Source: Eubacterium sp. (GTDB lineage: Bacteria > Bacillota > Clostridia > Oscillospirales > Acutalibacteraceae). Taken from it: 5,902 nt of DNA. Below the pieces are notes generated by a model. It had not been told where the DNA came from. It worked only from the letters and a program-made list of their open reading frames with translations, and ran no database searches. Each line of letters opens with the position of its first letter. The stretch's first letter is position 1. Shown piece by piece: positions 4,908 to 5,902 of this stretch. The DNA is taken from assembly GCA_029059925.1 (NCBI GenBank), contig JAIDVA010000233.1, positions 1-5,902 on the forward strand, read 5' to 3'. Position numbers and translations under genes: made by a program.

Positions 4908-5615
4908 ATGATTAATGAATTACTTTTGATTGGCTCTGTTATATTTATATTTGGAGCAGTTCTTTTAGCATATAAATTTTTCGGAAAAACAGGACTTTAC
5001 TGTGCATCTGCAATAGCAACCGTGCTTGCAAATATTGAGGTAGCCGTGCTTATAAACGCATTCGGAATGGAACAGACACTTGGCAATGTCCTCTTCGCAT
5101 CAACATTTTTAGTAACAGATATACTGTCTGAATGCGAAGGCAAAAAGGCGGCAAACAAAGCAGTATGGCTTGGCGTATTTTCATCCCTGTTTTTCCTGCT
5201 GCTGTCACAAAGCTGGCGCATTTATATTCCAAGCGAAAATGATATGATTCATTCGTCAATACAGGCAGTATTTTCAAACACACCAAGGATGATTGTGGCA
5301 TCACTTGTTGTGTATGCAATCAGCCAGCTGTTTGACGTATGGCTTTATCATAAATGGTGGGCATTTACTGAAAAGAGGTTCGGTGATAAGCGAAAGTTCC
5401 TATGGCTGAGAAATAATGGTTCAACCCTGATCAGTCAGATACTCAATACAGCATTATTCACACTGTTTGCTTTTTGGGGAACATATGATGCCAAAACACT
5501 TGTCTCAATCTTCCTTTCAAGCTATGTAATCTATATTTTTACAAGCCTGCTTGATACACCGTGCCTATATCTTGCCAGAAAGATACATGATAAAAAATGG
5601 TCAAATAAATTATAG
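4908..5615 (+). CDS. yhhQ: YhhQ-type queuosine precursor transporter (VUT family)
   Basis: A 235-residue inner-membrane protein with about six hydrophobic helices. Diagnostic stretches are ATVLANIEV (helix 2), TDILSECEGKKAA (residues 70-82, the conserved TD(I/V)LSE..G loop), QLFDVWLYHKWW (141-151) and WLRNNGSTLISQ (166-177), which together mark the Vut_1/YhhQ family. E. coli YhhQ imports preQ0 and preQ1; in Chlamydia a homologue takes up queuine. Next to a QueL-like enzyme, queuine is the more interesting candidate substrate. ATG 4908 follows the upstream stop by 1 nt, so the two genes form a tight operon under the preQ1-type leader. The stop TAG at 5613-5615 is followed after 5 nt by a palindromic element that may end the transcript. 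The family call is strong; the substrate is not fixed. Confidence 0.88.
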   Translation: MINELLLIGSVIFIFGAVLLAYKFFGKTGLYCASAIATVLANIEVAVLINAFGMEQTLGNVLFASTFLVTDILSECEGKKAANKAVWLGVFSSLFFLLLSQSWRIYIPSENDMIHSSIQAVFSNTPRMIVASLVVYAISQLFDVWLYHKWWAFTEKRFGDKRKFLWLRNNGSTLISQILNTALFTLFAFWGTYDAKTLVSIFLSSYVIYIFTSLLDTPCLYLARKIHDKKWSNKL

Positions 5616-5620
5616 TTTAT

Positions 5621-5692
5621 CGTAGGGGGCGAACAATGTTCGCCCGTGGGCACAACGATAATATTGGCGGGCGCACACTGTGCGCCCCTACG
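5621..5692. repeat. 72-bp double-palindrome element (REP/MITE-like)
   Basis: The ends are inverted copies, CGTAGGGG (5621-5628) and CCCCTACG (5685-5692). Inside are two near-perfect 19-bp palindromes, GGGCGAACAATGTTCGCCC (5627-5645) and GGGCGCACACTGTGCGCCC (5669-5687), each with a 9-bp stem and a 1-nt centre. The GC-rich block stands out from its AT-rich surroundings. No clear target-site duplication is seen. It lies between the yhhQ stop and the ~210-bp repeat, may act as a bidirectional terminator, and is absent from the equivalent place beside copy A. Confidence 0.75.
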
Positions 5693-5701
5693 AAAGTAAA
5701 G

Positions 5702-5902
5702 ATAACGCTGCCTGTGCCGCTGTGTGCGCGAGTACGCAAGGCCAACATTAAAGAGGGGGTTATTAGGGGGAATTGGCGTATGCCTTCCCCCTGATTCGTT
5801 TTCTTGGTACCGTTCTTTTGCGACACAAAAGAATGGTACATAAAATTAAATATAAAATATTTATCGAATTAAAAACGGATTATTAGGGTGTGTAACATCC
5901 TA
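5702..5902 (-). repeat. Structured ~210-bp intergenic repeat, copy B (inverted)
   Basis: Reverse complement of 1250-1460; similarity runs from the window edge to ATAACGC at 5702-5708. Hairpin 1 (5807-5839) is the same as in copy A. Hairpin 2 (5766-5791) has GGGGGAA paired with TTCCCCC and an inner GGC/GCC; it is about 10 nt shorter than in copy A and its inner bases differ, yet it still folds. The outer stem of hairpin 3 is weaker here, while the inner TGCG/CGCA is kept. The repeat may continue beyond the right edge. The short open frame on the minus strand (5617-5841) runs through this repeat and the palindromes and is almost surely not a gene. Confidence 0.85.

Noticed and set aside
735..5615. 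A functional link between trmL and the queuosine unit, as both concern tRNA position 34
   Set aside because: They are separate transcription units with different promoters, divided by a repeat and unrelated genes; probably coincidence.
5617..5841. 74-codon open frame on the minus strand
   Set aside because: It spans the palindromic element and repeat copy B, shares only the repeat-derived peptide with copy A, and has no SD.
1250..5902. Classical composite transposon
   Set aside because: The flanking repeats encode no transposase and no target duplication can be seen; only a repeat-flanked block is supported.

Overview
The window looks like chromosome from a low-GC, gut-type Clostridia, most likely Ruminococcaceae/Oscillospiraceae. 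This rests on AT-rich coding, purine-rich Shine-Dalgarno (SD) sites, consensus sigma-A promoters, Firmicutes-style genes (YlbJ-like, TrmL), a preQ1-type riboswitch and intergenic structured repeats. The genus is inferred, not shown.

Layout. At 2-751 is the C-terminal part of nagA (amino-sugar catabolism), cut by the left edge. It overlaps by 17 bp a complete trmL (735-1235), a SPOUT methyltransferase for the tRNA wobble ribose. A roughly 210-bp structured repeat follows (1250-1460), then about 400 bp of non-coding DNA. Next come a membrane-anchored SGNH-type hydrolase/acyltransferase gene (1879-2961), a clear terminator, and a YlbJ-like polytopic membrane protein (3015-4037).

A consensus promoter (4066-4093) then drives a separate unit. 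It has a leader that reads as a preQ1-type riboswitch with an attenuator (4101-4210), a short radical-SAM protein resembling the queuine lyase QueL (4211-4906), and a YhhQ-type queuosine-precursor transporter (4908-5615). The second copy of the ~210-bp repeat lies inverted at the right edge (5702-5902), with a 72-bp double-palindrome element between it and the transporter gene.

How the parts work together. The most coherent system is the 4.1-5.6 kb unit. The transporter would import queuine (or preQ0/preQ1), the radical-SAM enzyme would trim queuine to preQ1, and the preQ1-sensing leader would shut the unit down when preQ1 is plentiful. preQ1 would then feed tRNA-guanine transglycosylase (not in the window) to make queuosine at tRNA position 34. 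The most notable DNA-level feature is the pair of ~210-bp inverted repeats around about 4.2 kb. They are nearly identical over their first 111 bp. In the second half they differ in sequence but keep the hairpins, which suggests a structured RNA or DNA element under selection for fold.
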